64,000 nt of DNA from Bradyrhizobium iriomotense (GTDB lineage: Bacteria > Pseudomonadota > Alphaproteobacteria > Rhizobiales > Xanthobacteraceae), in contig NZ_JAFCJZ010000022.1 in the NCBI RefSeq assembly GCF_018130765.1, forward strand, positions 62,001 through 126,000, given 5' to 3'. Under the pieces are notes generated by a model. That model had not been told where the DNA came from and ran no database searches. It saw only the letters and a list, made by a program, of their open reading frames with translations. This document shows, in pieces, positions 16,779-24,775 of this stretch; the first letter of the stretch is position 1; every line of letters begins with the position of its first letter. The position numbers and the translations under genes were made by a program.

Positions 16779-16804
16779 CCGTGCCCCGGAACATTGGGGC
16801 ACGG
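16779..16804. promoter_or_regulatory. Perfect 9-bp inverted repeat in the 5' leader of the unknown membrane protein
   Basis: CCGTGCCCC (16779-16787) and GGGGCACGG (16796-16804) flank an 8-nt loop, ending 4 nt before the start codon of the minus-strand gene. In mRNA it would put a GC stem where a ribosome site should be; in DNA it could be an operator. Confidence 0.5.
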
Positions 16805-16890
16805 AGGTTAGAGCAGGCGCAGACAACCCGCAATTGCTCGCGTCGTCGCTCAAGCGCTGTGCTTGCGGCGACCCGACGCGTCCTCTCGCG

Positions 16891-17742
16891 TCAGGACTTC
16901 ACCGCGCCCGCCGTGAGCCCGCCCACCATGTAGCGGCGGAAGGCGTAGTAGACCGCGGCCGGCGGCAGCGCGTAGATGAAGCCGGTGGTCATGAGCAGTT
17001 CCCACGGCGAGTCGTCGGCGGCGAGGAAGTTGCCGAGCGCGACGGGGAGGGTGATCTCACGGTCGTTCGAGAGCAGCAGGAACGCGTAGAGATATTCGTT
17101 CCAGGCCAGCAGCACCGCATAGGTGCCGATCGCGACCAGCGAGGGCATCATCAGCGGCAGATAGACCAGGCGGAAGATCTGCAGCGTGGTGGCGCCGTCC
17201 ATGACCGCGGCTTCATCGAGCTCGACCGGCAGCTTGTCGGAAGCCTGCTTGAGCACCCAGATCGCATAGGGGCTGGCGATCGTCACCATGGCCAGGATCA
17301 GCGACCAGTGATTGTTGAGCAGGCCGTAATTGCCCATGGTGCGATACATCGGCACCGCGAGGAACGCTGCGGGGATGAAATAGGTGAAGAGCGCGAGATT
17401 CAGCACCATGCGCCCGCCCGGCACCTTCAGCCGCGAGATCGAGAACGCCGCAGCCGTAGCGATGAACAGCGTCAGCACGCCGACGGCCGCTGCGATCAGC
17501 GTCGAATTCCAGAACTGGACGTAGAAGTCGCGCAGGAAGTAATGCTGCTGCTTGAACACGATCTCGAAGTTGTGCAGCGTCGGATGGTCCGGCCACAGCT
17601 TGCCCGAGAACGCGTCCTCCTTCGGCGAGATCGCGAACAGGAACATGTGGTAGATCGGGATCATCGTCCACAGGAAGACGGGAATGCCGATCAGGAGCAG
17701 CCGCGCTTCCGTCGCGACGTCACGGAGAGAGGGAAGCTTCAT
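16891..17742 (-). CDS. Sugar ABC transporter permease, MalG type
   Basis: A 283-residue inner membrane permease with about six helices and the carbohydrate-uptake EAA loop DEAAVMDGATTLQIFRLVYLPLMMP. The ATG at 17742 overlaps the stop of the upstream permease (ATGA). A longer in-frame ORF to 18009 is only read-through of that neighbour. Last gene of a binding protein-permease-permease operon. No ATPase gene follows, so an ATPase from elsewhere must serve it. Substrate unknown; family members import sugars or polyols. Confidence 0.9.
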   Translation of the reverse strand: MKLPSLRDVATEARLLLIGIPVFLWTMIPIYHMFLFAISPKEDAFSGKLWPDHPTLHNFEIVFKQQHYFLRDFYVQFWNSTLIAAAVGVLTLFIATAAAFSISRLKVPGGRMVLNLALFTYFIPAAFLAVPMYRTMGNYGLLNNHWSLILAMVTIASPYAIWVLKQASDKLPVELDEAAVMDGATTLQIFRLVYLPLMMPSLVAIGTYAVLLAWNEYLYAFLLLSNDREITLPVALGNFLAADDSPWELLMTTGFIYALPPAAVYYAFRRYMVGGLTAGAVKS

Positions 17743-18611
17743 CGCGACAACCGTTTCATCATGAAGTACACGAGCGGCAGGACGAACGGCATCGCGCAGA
17801 CGATGGAGGCCATCGCGAGCGAGAGCTGGTCGAGCCGGAGATAGCGGATACCGAGCGTCGACAGCACGTGGGTGAGGTCGGCCGGACCACCGCCGGTGAG
17901 CAGGTAGACGCTGTTGAAGTCGCCCAGCGTCCAGATCATCGAGAGCAGCGTGCAGGTCACGTAGAGCGTCTGCATCGACGGCCAGGTGATGTAGCGGAAT
18001 TTCTGCCACAAACTCGCGCCGTCCACCTCGGCAGCCTCGAACAGGTCGTGCGAGATCGCAAGGCGTCCGGTGATCAGGATCAGCGTCCAGAACGGTAGCG
18101 ACTTCCAGATATGAACGCCGATCGCCATGCTGAGCGCCACGGTCGGGTCGTTCAGCCAGTTCGGGCCGTCATCGCCGGTGAAGGAGAAGATGAGGTGGTT
18201 GATGACGCCCCACTCGGGATTGAGCATGAAGCGCACCGACAGGATGGTCGGGATCGACGGCACCGCCCAGGGCAGGATGAAGATCACCGAGAGCCATTTG
18301 ATCCAGGTGCGCTGCTGCGCGAAGAAGCCGGACAGGAGCAGCGCGATCAGCATCTTGATGTTGATGCCAATGACCAGGAAGATCAGCGTGTTGACCGCAG
18401 CGCGCGCAAAGATCGGATCGTTGTACAGCGCGACATAGTTCGCGGGAGCCCGCGCCAGCCACAGCCCGTAGCAGACGGGATAGACGACGAAGGCAAGGAA
18501 AACGAGCAGATAGGGCGCGAGCAGAATGATGCCCCAGACCTGCGCCGGGGTCAGCCGCGACGACAGGGGCGGGCCGGGGAGTGCCTGATCGCCAGAGAGC
18601 GTGATCGCCAT
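17739..18611 (-). CDS. Sugar ABC transporter permease, MalF type
   Basis: A 290-residue permease with about six helices and the EAA loop EAAEVDGASLWQKFRYITWPSM. It starts at the ATG at 18611 (MAITLSGDQALP), preceded by a weak GAAAGA purine stretch; an in-frame GTG at 18647 is less likely. It lies 97 nt downstream of the binding-protein gene, a gap holding two perfect hairpins, and overlaps the MalG-type gene by 4 nt. Confidence 0.9.
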   Translation of the reverse strand: MAITLSGDQALPGPPLSSRLTPAQVWGIILLAPYLLVFLAFVVYPVCYGLWLARAPANYVALYNDPIFARAAVNTLIFLVIGINIKMLIALLLSGFFAQQRTWIKWLSVIFILPWAVPSIPTILSVRFMLNPEWGVINHLIFSFTGDDGPNWLNDPTVALSMAIGVHIWKSLPFWTLILITGRLAISHDLFEAAEVDGASLWQKFRYITWPSMQTLYVTCTLLSMIWTLGDFNSVYLLTGGGPADLTHVLSTLGIRYLRLDQLSLAMASIVCAMPFVLPLVYFMMKRLSR

Positions 18612-18637
18612 TCTTTCGGACTCTTTAAAAAGGACTT

Positions 18638-18658
18638 CCGGCCGCACGAGGCGGCCGG
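18638..18658 (-). terminator. GC-rich hairpin between binding-protein and permease genes
   Basis: CCGGCCGC / GCGGCCGG stem with a 5-nt loop. On the minus strand it is followed by AAGTCCTTTTT, so it resembles a leaky intrinsic terminator inside the operon. It would lower permease expression relative to the binding protein. Confidence 0.55.
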
Positions 18659-18671
18659 TGTTAGCGTTTCA

Positions 18672-18697
18672 CCTCTCCCCGTCAGAACGGGGAGAGG
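18672..18697. repeat. Perfect 11-bp inverted repeat (CCTCTCCCCGT type) in the operon gap
   Basis: Arms 18672-18682 and 18687-18697 with a 4-nt loop, 11 nt after the binding-protein stop codon. The CTCTCCCC...GGGGAGAG core recurs in the repeats at 35541-35658, 44391-44580 and 58251-58407. It can protect the upstream mRNA from 3' decay. Confidence 0.6.
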
Positions 18698-18708
18698 GCG
18701 GGCAACAC

Positions 18709-20094
18709 TTAGCCTGCGACCTGCTTGATGCGGGCGATCAGTTCGTCGACGGCCTTGTCGACGGGGACCTTCTCGCTGACGACGCGGTTCATCGCCTTGG
18801 CCCAGACGTTCTCGTTGTTCAGAATCGTGAACTTCCAGTTCTTGGTGAAGTCGAACGCCGCGGTGCCGCCCTTGAACTGCGCGTAGACGGCCTTGCGGTG
18901 CTTGTCAGCCTGCCAGAACGGGCTTTCCTGGCTTTCCTTCGTCACCGGGAACCAGCGGCCGAGAGCGCCCTCGATATAGGGACGAACGTTCTCTTCCTGG
19001 AGCAGGAAGCTGATGAACTGCTTGGCCTCGGCCTTGTTCTTGGCCGCGGTGAAGATCAGCCCGGTCTTGACGTCGGAGCGGTAGCGGATGGTCGAGCCGT
19101 CCGGCCCCTTCGGGAAGGACGCCGTGATGATGTCCTGCTCATAGGCCTTCTTGCCGGCGTCGCGCTGCTCCTGGGTCAGGGCCTGGTTCTGGGAGTCCTC
19201 GAACCACTTCGCCGCGATCGAGATCGTGAAGTTGTGGGTCATCACGATGGTCTTGTTGTGGAAGGCGACGTTGTTGTCGGGGTCCTTCCAGGTCGTCGAG
19301 GAGGGCGGCGTGCAACCCTTGATATAGGTGTCGGTGTAGTCCTTCATCGCCTTGATCAGGTTCTCGCGAACCGTGGGATCGTCGACCAGGAGCTTGCCGT
19401 CGTCGTCGACCAGCTTGACGTGGTAGGCGTCCATGAAGGTGTAGAACGACTGGAAGGCGTCGGTGGATTCCACGCCCATCGGCTGGCCGACGGCGTAGAT
19501 GCGCTGGCCGGTGGCCTTGCGGATCGCCGGCTGCACCTTGTCGCACCAGAACGTCCAGTAGCCCGTCCAGTCGTTCGGGATGTCGCTCTGCTTGAAGCCG
19601 GCCTTCTCCAGCATGTCGTTCCAGATCTGGACGTGCATGCTCTGCTGCTTCAGCGGGAAGCCGTAATAGGCCTTCTTCTTGGTGACGTCGTTATAGAGGA
19701 TCGAGGCGTCCAGCGTGTTCTGCACGAACCGGTCCTTGATCGGCTGCATGACGTCCGTGAGGTCCTCGAGCTTGCCCTCATAGGCCCACTTGCCCTGGGC
19801 CTGCACGTCATAGGAATCGGAATAGGCCACATCGGGCACGGTGCCGGCATCGAGGGCTGCCACCGTCTTCGGAATCATGTCCTGGATCGCGTATTGCGAC
19901 AATTCGACCTTGATGCCGGTCTTGGCTTCGAATTTCTTGATCGTATCGATCAGCGCGTCGTCTTCGGAGCGATAGAAGCCCTTGCCCCACCAGACCGTAA
20001 TCGTCTTCTGCTGTGCAAAGGCAGGTGCGGTGACCGCGAACAGCCCAACCGCAGCGACCGCCAGTGACACTGCGCCAATAACCTTGGATCTCAC
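18709..20094 (-). CDS. Sugar ABC transporter periplasmic binding protein (family 1)
   Basis: A 461-residue extracellular solute-binding protein with a clear signal peptide (SKVIGAVSLAVAAVGLFAVTAPAFA, cleavage after AFA). The mature part begins TITVWWGKGFYRSEDDAL and shows the family 1 pattern. The GTG at 20094 has a GAGGGAG ribosome site 5 nt upstream and gives the best signal peptide. A small inverted repeat CCGGT/ACCGG (20114-20130) just upstream could be an operator. First gene of the operon. Ligand not deducible. Confidence 0.9.
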   Translation of the reverse strand: MRSKVIGAVSLAVAAVGLFAVTAPAFAQQKTITVWWGKGFYRSEDDALIDTIKKFEAKTGIKVELSQYAIQDMIPKTVAALDAGTVPDVAYSDSYDVQAQGKWAYEGKLEDLTDVMQPIKDRFVQNTLDASILYNDVTKKKAYYGFPLKQQSMHVQIWNDMLEKAGFKQSDIPNDWTGYWTFWCDKVQPAIRKATGQRIYAVGQPMGVESTDAFQSFYTFMDAYHVKLVDDDGKLLVDDPTVRENLIKAMKDYTDTYIKGCTPPSSTTWKDPDNNVAFHNKTIVMTHNFTISIAAKWFEDSQNQALTQEQRDAGKKAYEQDIITASFPKGPDGSTIRYRSDVKTGLIFTAAKNKAEAKQFISFLLQEENVRPYIEGALGRWFPVTKESQESPFWQADKHRKAVYAQFKGGTAAFDFTKNWKFTILNNENVWAKAMNRVVSEKVPVDKAVDELIARIKQVAG

Positions 20095-20315
20095 GTTTTT
20101 CTCCCTCAAACGGCCGGTGTTTTTAACCGGTCAAAAAAACACTAGCGCAGGATGGTAGCGCGATCAACGCATCTTGTCGGACCCAGGTCGTAGGGTGTCG
20201 GGTCCGAGGAGATGCACAATGCAGGCATCGATCCAATCGCCGCATCAATTCAGCCGGATCAATTCGTGATGGTCGGCCTGCGCGTGATGATCGCCGTCCT
20301 CAGTTGGACTTCACC

Positions 20316-22256
20316 TTAGTTCGACTTCGCGCCTTCCTTGGCGTTCTCCGCCGTCGGCGATTCCGCCGGTGCGGGACGCTTGCCTGCGCCGGTGATGCGC
20401 TCGATCGCGGAGCGCACGGCATCGCTGCCCTTGCGGTCCTTGAGCATGTCGAGCAGGGGGGCAGAAGCCGGCGAGCGGCGGATCAGGCTTTCCGGATCGG
20501 GGAAGATCAGGGGATCATCCCAGGGCCCCTGCACCACGAAGGGCAATTCGAAGCCCGACGCACTGTTGAGGCTCGCCACGCCCTTCATGTCGTATTCGCG
20601 CGTCGGCACCGATGCGGTGCCGGTGAGCGTGATCTTCGCCGCGGGCCCTTCGACGCGGATGTCTTCGGCGGTGGCGATGCCGTCGGAGAATTTCACCGCG
20701 ATGGTGAGCTTGTCGTAAGGGGTCGAGCCGCTGCGGAAATTGCCGCCGCCCGACAGCGGCCGCCGCTCCAGCCGCTTCAGGAGCTGCTCGGCGTTGAAGC
20801 CCGCGATGGCGCCGTCATGCCCGGTGACAGTGGCGCTGCCGTCGAGCGACTGCACGAGGCCGAACGGGCTCGAGCCGGAGGCAAGGAGGGAGACGTTGAT
20901 GTTGCCGCGGCCGGACAGCTTGTTGAGGCCGAACAGCTCGGTGGCGCAGGCCTGCAGGTCGACGTCGGTGAATTGAAACTGCGCCTTGATGTCGGCGACG
21001 CTGTCGGCGCGCGCGATGCCGAACGAGCCCTTGGCGATGCCGCCATAGACCTGGGCTTCGCCGACCGAGAGCGCCAGCGTGCCGTTGCGCAAATTGGCGC
21101 CGATCGCGGTGCGGCCGAGCTTCGTCGGTCCGACGGTCAGCCGCGCCGCCGACAGGCGCATGTCGAGGTCGGTGGTCGACAGCCCGTTGAGATCGAACAG
21201 CTGCCTGTTCCAGTCGCGGGCGCCGCTCGCGAGCAGGCGGAAGGTCGAGATATAAGGTGTGAAGTCGAGCGCGTCGGCGGCGAGCGTCGCCTGCAGCGTC
21301 TGCCGGCCGTTATTGGCGTAGGTCATGACGCCCTCGGCGGTGTTGCCGTCGAGCTCGACATTGACATTGGTGAGCGCGATCGAGGCGCCCACCACATTGG
21401 CGCGCGCTTTCAGCGCGAAGCGGCCGAAGCCGCCGCTGGCCGGCTGTGGCTGTCCGGTCCAGCGCAGCGCGTTGCGCAAGGACGGGCTGTCGATGGTGAG
21501 GGTGCCCTCCATCATCGGGCTGGTGCGGTTGGCGACGCTGCCGTCGAAGGCAAGCTTGAGCGGCGCGCTGGCGATCCGCGCCTTCAGGCCGGACCGGTCG
21601 CCGGAGAGGGCGGCGACGAAATCGGAAAAGCTGATCGAGCCGTCGACGCGCTCGCCGCGCCAGTCGAACTGTCCCGTCGCGGCAAAGGAGCGCGAGATCG
21701 ACGGCCAGGCCAGCGACAGGTCGATGTCCTCGAACTTCTCGGTGGCGTGGGTTGCGGCGTCCTCGTAATTGAGTACGCCGTCCTGGATCCTGATCTCGGA
21801 GAACGACACCTGGTTGTCGGCCCCGGGCTTCATGGTGCGCGCAATGGTCTGGATGAAGGGCGTCCAGTTGCTCTCGCCGTCCGGCTTGAGGCTGATATGG
21901 ATGCGCGGCCTGAGCAGCGTCAGGTCGGCGATCTCGAACCGCTGCAGCAGCAGCGGCAGCAGCCGCAGATTGGCGGTGAGCACGTCGACGTGGAGCGCGG
22001 GATCGCTGGTGCCGCCACCCTTCAGGCCGACGTCATGGAAGGAGATGTAGCTCGCCGGCAGCACCGAAATGTCGATGCTGCCCGCGACATTGAGCTCAAG
22101 GCCCGTGACGTCGCGGATCTGCGCCTCCACGGCCTTGCGCAGCGCGTCGCGGTTGATGAGCCATGAGGTCGCGATCAGGGCGATCAGCGCGACGCCGAGC
22201 AGCGCCGCGATCGGCGTCCCGAGGCGCTTCATTCCTTGGGCCATGGTCAATGGCAT
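20316..22256 (-). CDS. AsmA-family envelope protein
   Basis: A protein of about 646 residues with one N-terminal membrane anchor (LGTPIAALLGVALIALIATSWLI, about 10-32), then the AsmA pattern INRDALRKAVEAQIRDVTGLELNVAGSI and a long beta-rich periplasmic body, ending in a disordered tail. AsmA-like proteins are thought to shape or carry lipids between membranes. Starts at 22256, 22244 or 22232 are all possible. An array of 17-bp tandem repeats lies upstream (22324-22408), shared with the divergent CoA-transferase operon. Confidence 0.85.
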   Translation of the reverse strand: MPLTMAQGMKRLGTPIAALLGVALIALIATSWLINRDALRKAVEAQIRDVTGLELNVAGSIDISVLPASYISFHDVGLKGGGTSDPALHVDVLTANLRLLPLLLQRFEIADLTLLRPRIHISLKPDGESNWTPFIQTIARTMKPGADNQVSFSEIRIQDGVLNYEDAATHATEKFEDIDLSLAWPSISRSFAATGQFDWRGERVDGSISFSDFVAALSGDRSGLKARIASAPLKLAFDGSVANRTSPMMEGTLTIDSPSLRNALRWTGQPQPASGGFGRFALKARANVVGASIALTNVNVELDGNTAEGVMTYANNGRQTLQATLAADALDFTPYISTFRLLASGARDWNRQLFDLNGLSTTDLDMRLSAARLTVGPTKLGRTAIGANLRNGTLALSVGEAQVYGGIAKGSFGIARADSVADIKAQFQFTDVDLQACATELFGLNKLSGRGNINVSLLASGSSPFGLVQSLDGSATVTGHDGAIAGFNAEQLLKRLERRPLSGGGNFRSGSTPYDKLTIAVKFSDGIATAEDIRVEGPAAKITLTGTASVPTREYDMKGVASLNSASGFELPFVVQGPWDDPLIFPDPESLIRRSPASAPLLDMLKDRKGSDAVRSAIERITGAGKRPAPAESPTAENAKEGAKSN

Positions 22257-22323
22257 GTCCTGATCGGGTTGGTTGTTGGATCCAGAAGGGCGGGCCGGGA
22301 GACCTGCGCGCCCCACGCCCAAG

Positions 22324-22408
22324 GTTTGTTAGGCTACAGGGTTTGTTAGGCTACAAGTTTTGTCAGGTTACAAGTCTTGTTAGGTTACAAGTCCTGTTGC
22401 GTTAAGTG
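22324..22408. repeat. 17-bp tandem repeat array in a divergent promoter region
   Basis: Five consecutive 17-nt units start at 22324, 22341, 22358, 22375 and 22392, with consensus (G/T)(T/C)TTGTTAGG(C/T)TACAAG. The first four are close copies; the last is degenerate. The array lies between the AsmA gene (minus) and the CoA-transferase operon (plus). Confidence 0.85.
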
Positions 22409-22455
22409 CCGCAACTTGATGGGTTTTCTTGTCGCTTTCAAGGCCGCGGGCGGTT

Positions 22456-22474
22456 CTGCCCACGGCGTGGGCAG
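22456..22474. promoter_or_regulatory. Perfect 8-bp inverted repeat upstream of scoA
   Basis: CTGCCCAC and GTGGGCAG with a 3-nt spacer, about 125 nt upstream of the scoA start. Candidate operator or leader hairpin; no known factor is implied. Confidence 0.4.
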
Positions 22475-22600
22475 CTTCTACCACCGCTCCGCGGAGCCGA
22501 GAACCCCCGTATCATTGACGGCTTTGGAGGATTTCGCCTAATAATCGCCGCCAATAAGGCGCGACGGCTGCAAGCCGAAGGTTCAGTCGAGGTTTTTTGC

Positions 22601-23308
22601 ATGAACAAGGTCTATCCCGACGCCAAGTCGGCGCTCGACGGCATTCTGAAGGACAACATGATGATCATGTCGGGGGGCTTCGGCCTCTGCGGCATTGCCG
22701 AGGAGCTGTCGGACGCAATCCGCGATTCCGGCGTCAAGGGGCTGACGGTCGTCTCCAACAATGCCGGCGTCGACGGCATCGGGCTCAGCCGCCTCCTGGA
22801 AACCCGGCAGATCAAGAAGATGATCTCGTCCTATGTGGGCGAGAACAAGCTGTTCGCCCAGCAATTCCTCGCTGGCGAGCTGGAACTCGAATTCAACCCG
22901 CAGGGCACGCTGGCCGAGCGCATCCGCGCCGGCGGCGCCGGCATCCCGGCCTTCTACACCAAGACCGGCGTCGGCACGCTGATTGCCGAAGGCAAGGAAG
23001 TGAAGGAGTTCGACGGCGAGAAGTACCTGATGGAGCGCGGCCTGTTCGCCGACCTCGCCATCGTCCACGCCTGGAAGGGCGACACCGCCGGCAACCTCAT
23101 CTATCGCAAGACCGCGCGCAACTTTAACCCGATGATGGCGACCGCCGCCAAGATCACGGTGGCCGAGGTCGAGCATCTGGTTCCGGCCGGTGAACTCAAT
23201 CCCGACCACATCCATACGCCCGGCATCTTCGTGAAGCGCATCGTCGAGGTCGGCACGGCCAAGAAGCGCATCGAATTCCGCAACACCCGCCCGCGCCCGA
23301 GCGCATGA
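22601..23308 (+). CDS. scoA: 3-oxoacid CoA-transferase subunit A (succinyl-CoA:acetoacetate type)
   Basis: A 235-residue alpha subunit of a heteromeric CoA-transferase that activates acetoacetate or other 3-oxoacids with succinyl-CoA. It shows MIMSGGFGLCGIAEELSDAI (CoA-binding glycine motif, about 21-40), SNNAGVDGIGLSRLL, and the GERSFADLA-like segment ERGLFADLAIVHAWKGD. The ATG at 22601 has a GAGG site 8 nt upstream; the longer ORF from 22406 is read-through. The stop codon lies inside a palindromic repeat that separates it from scoB. Confidence 0.93.
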   Translation: MNKVYPDAKSALDGILKDNMMIMSGGFGLCGIAEELSDAIRDSGVKGLTVVSNNAGVDGIGLSRLLETRQIKKMISSYVGENKLFAQQFLAGELELEFNPQGTLAERIRAGGAGIPAFYTKTGVGTLIAEGKEVKEFDGEKYLMERGLFADLAIVHAWKGDTAGNLIYRKTARNFNPMMATAAKITVAEVEHLVPAGELNPDHIHTPGIFVKRIVEVGTAKKRIEFRNTRPRPSA

Positions 23309-23349
23309 TCCGGAAAAGTGGACACCGGTTTTCCGATCAGATCATGCGC
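23301..23349. repeat. Palindromic dispersed repeat overlapping the scoA stop codon
   Basis: Arms GCGCATGATC (23301-23310) and GATCATGCGC (23340-23349) with a CGGAAAAGTG-GACACCGGTTTTCCG core. The TGA of the left arm is the stop codon of scoA. Same family as 2187-2252 and 62312-62359. Confidence 0.85.
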
Positions 23350-23376
23350 CGCTAGAGAATCGACTGGAGCTCAACA

Positions 23377-24027
23377 ATGGCCTGGACCCGTGAACAGATG
23401 GCTGCGCGCGCCGCAAAGGAATTGCGTGACGGCTACTACGTCAATCTCGGCATCGGCATTCCGACGCTGGTCTCGAACTTCATCCCCGACGGCATGGACG
23501 TCTCCTTGCAGAGCGAGAACGGCATGCTCGGCATGGGCCCGTTCCCCTATGAGGACGAGGTGGACGCGGACCTGATCAACGCCGGCAAGCAGACCGTCAG
23601 CGAGCTGCCCTCGACCTCGTATTTCTCGAGCGCGGATTCCTTCGGCATGATCCGCGGCGGCCACATGGATCTGTCGATCCTCGGCGCGATGCAGGTGGCC
23701 CAGAACGGCGACCTCGCCAACTGGATGATCCCCGGCAAGATGGTCAAGGGCATGGGCGGCGCGATGGATCTCGTCGCCGGCGTCAAGCGCGTCGTGGTGG
23801 TGATGGAGCATTCGGCCAAGGACGGCGCCAAGCTCCTGAAGAAGTGCAACCTGCCGCTGACCGGCGAGCGCGTGGTCGACATGGTCGTCACCGATCTTGC
23901 CGTCTTCACCATCGACAAGCACGGCGACGGCGGCATGGCCCTGATCGAACTCGCCGACGGTGTCACGCTCGACGAGGTCAAGTCCAAGACCGAAGCCGAA
24001 TTCCGCGTCGCGCTGAAGAATACGTAA
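23377..24027 (+). CDS. scoB: 3-oxoacid CoA-transferase subunit B
   Basis: A 216-residue beta subunit, partner of scoA. The catalytic Glu lies in the conserved QSENGMLGMGP segment (about 47-57), and the NLGIGIPTLVSNFIP start and GAMDLVAGVKRVVVVMEHSAKDGAKLLKKC segment are family hallmarks. The gap to scoA (68 nt) is filled by the palindromic repeat. The GNAT gene follows by 21 nt and may be cotranscribed. Confidence 0.94.
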   Translation: MAWTREQMAARAAKELRDGYYVNLGIGIPTLVSNFIPDGMDVSLQSENGMLGMGPFPYEDEVDADLINAGKQTVSELPSTSYFSSADSFGMIRGGHMDLSILGAMQVAQNGDLANWMIPGKMVKGMGGAMDLVAGVKRVVVVMEHSAKDGAKLLKKCNLPLTGERVVDMVVTDLAVFTIDKHGDGGMALIELADGVTLDEVKSKTEAEFRVALKNT

Positions 24028-24048
24028 GGCTTCGGGAATGGGGCGCGC

Positions 24049-24684
24049 ATGACGATACGGTCTGCGCGTCCCGAAGACGTGGGCTTCATCGCCAAGACTA
24101 TCCTGCGATCGATGCGCGGTTACCGGCCGCGCGGCTGGTTTGACGTTGCGCTCGCCTGGCCCGAAGCCCAGTGCCTGGACTTCATCGCGCGCGTCGCAAC
24201 AGCGCGCGCGGTGTCGATGTGGCACATCTCGCAGTTCTGGATCGCAGAGGTCGAGGGTGAGCCGGGCGCGGCGCTCTGCGCCGTGCCTGCGGCCGGCACC
24301 GGTCCCGCGGCCTGGCGCGCGCTCGAGGAAGTCGCAGCCGAAACCGGGCTCGCTGCGTCAGAGCTCGACGCCATCCGCCGACGCGGCACCTACACGCGCG
24401 GCTGCTGGGTTCAGGGCGGCGAGGGCGACTGGATGATCGAGCATGTCGCGACCGATCCAGCCTATGGCGGCCGTGGTCTCGTGCAGGCACTGCTCGCGCA
24501 CGCGCTGGATCAGGGGCGGGCGGCCGGATTCAAACGGGCGACGATATCGTTCCTGATCGGCAACGAGCCCGCCGAGCGCGCCTATGCCAAGGCCGGTTTT
24601 GCCTTTGCGGAAGAGAAGCGCGATCCTGCCTTCGAGGCGATCATCGGCGCGCCGGGTTTTCGCATGTTTGCGCGCGCGATGTGA
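24049..24684 (+). CDS. GNAT-family N-acetyltransferase
   Basis: A 211-residue protein with the GNAT fold: start ITIRSARPEDVGFIAKTILRS-like, core strand MIEHVATDPAYGGRGLVQALLAHALDQGRAAGF (acetyl-CoA binding motif A near residues 130-160), and FLIGNEPAERAYAKAGFAFAEEKRDPAF (motif B). The acceptor substrate cannot be told from sequence. Likely third gene of the scoAB operon. Confidence 0.87.
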   Translation: MTIRSARPEDVGFIAKTILRSMRGYRPRGWFDVALAWPEAQCLDFIARVATARAVSMWHISQFWIAEVEGEPGAALCAVPAAGTGPAAWRALEEVAAETGLAASELDAIRRRGTYTRGCWVQGGEGDWMIEHVATDPAYGGRGLVQALLAHALDQGRAAGFKRATISFLIGNEPAERAYAKAGFAFAEEKRDPAFEAIIGAPGFRMFARAM

Positions 24685-24689
24685 TATGC

Positions 24690-24759
24690 TGTAGCCCGCA
24701 TGAGCGAAGCGACATGCGGGTCTACTTTCCAGGGTGTCGCTTCGCTCACCCGGGCTACA
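24690..24759. repeat. Dispersed inverted repeat (TGTAGCCCG...CGGGCTACA)
   Basis: Outer arms TGTAGCCCG and CGGGCTACA with inner TGAGCGAAGCGACA / TGTCGCTTCGCTCA that also pair. It lies between the convergent GNAT gene and nirV and probably forms the 3' end of both transcripts. Confidence 0.75.
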
Positions 24760-24775
24760 TGGCCCTTGGTCTTGG

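Larger units (their letters stand above)
22257..22600. other. Divergent intergenic region
   Basis: 344 nt with no gene. It holds the 17-bp repeat array (22324-22408) and a perfect hairpin, CTGCCCAC / GTGGGCAG (22456-22474). It must carry the promoters of both flanking operons; I could not assign -35/-10 elements with confidence. Confidence 0.6.

Noticed and set aside
17743..18009. N-terminal extension of the MalG-type permease
   Set aside because: It overlaps the MalF-type gene and lacks family similarity; the ATGA overlap at 17739-17742 fixes the start.
18601..20067. Plus-strand ORF of 488 codons
   Set aside because: Antisense to the binding protein; no domain, unnatural composition.
20304..22166. 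Plus-strand ORF of 620 codons
   Set aside because: Antisense to the AsmA-family gene; Arg/Gly/Glu-rich shadow.
22324..22408. CRISPR-like array
   Set aside because: 17-bp units abut without spacers; no cas genes.
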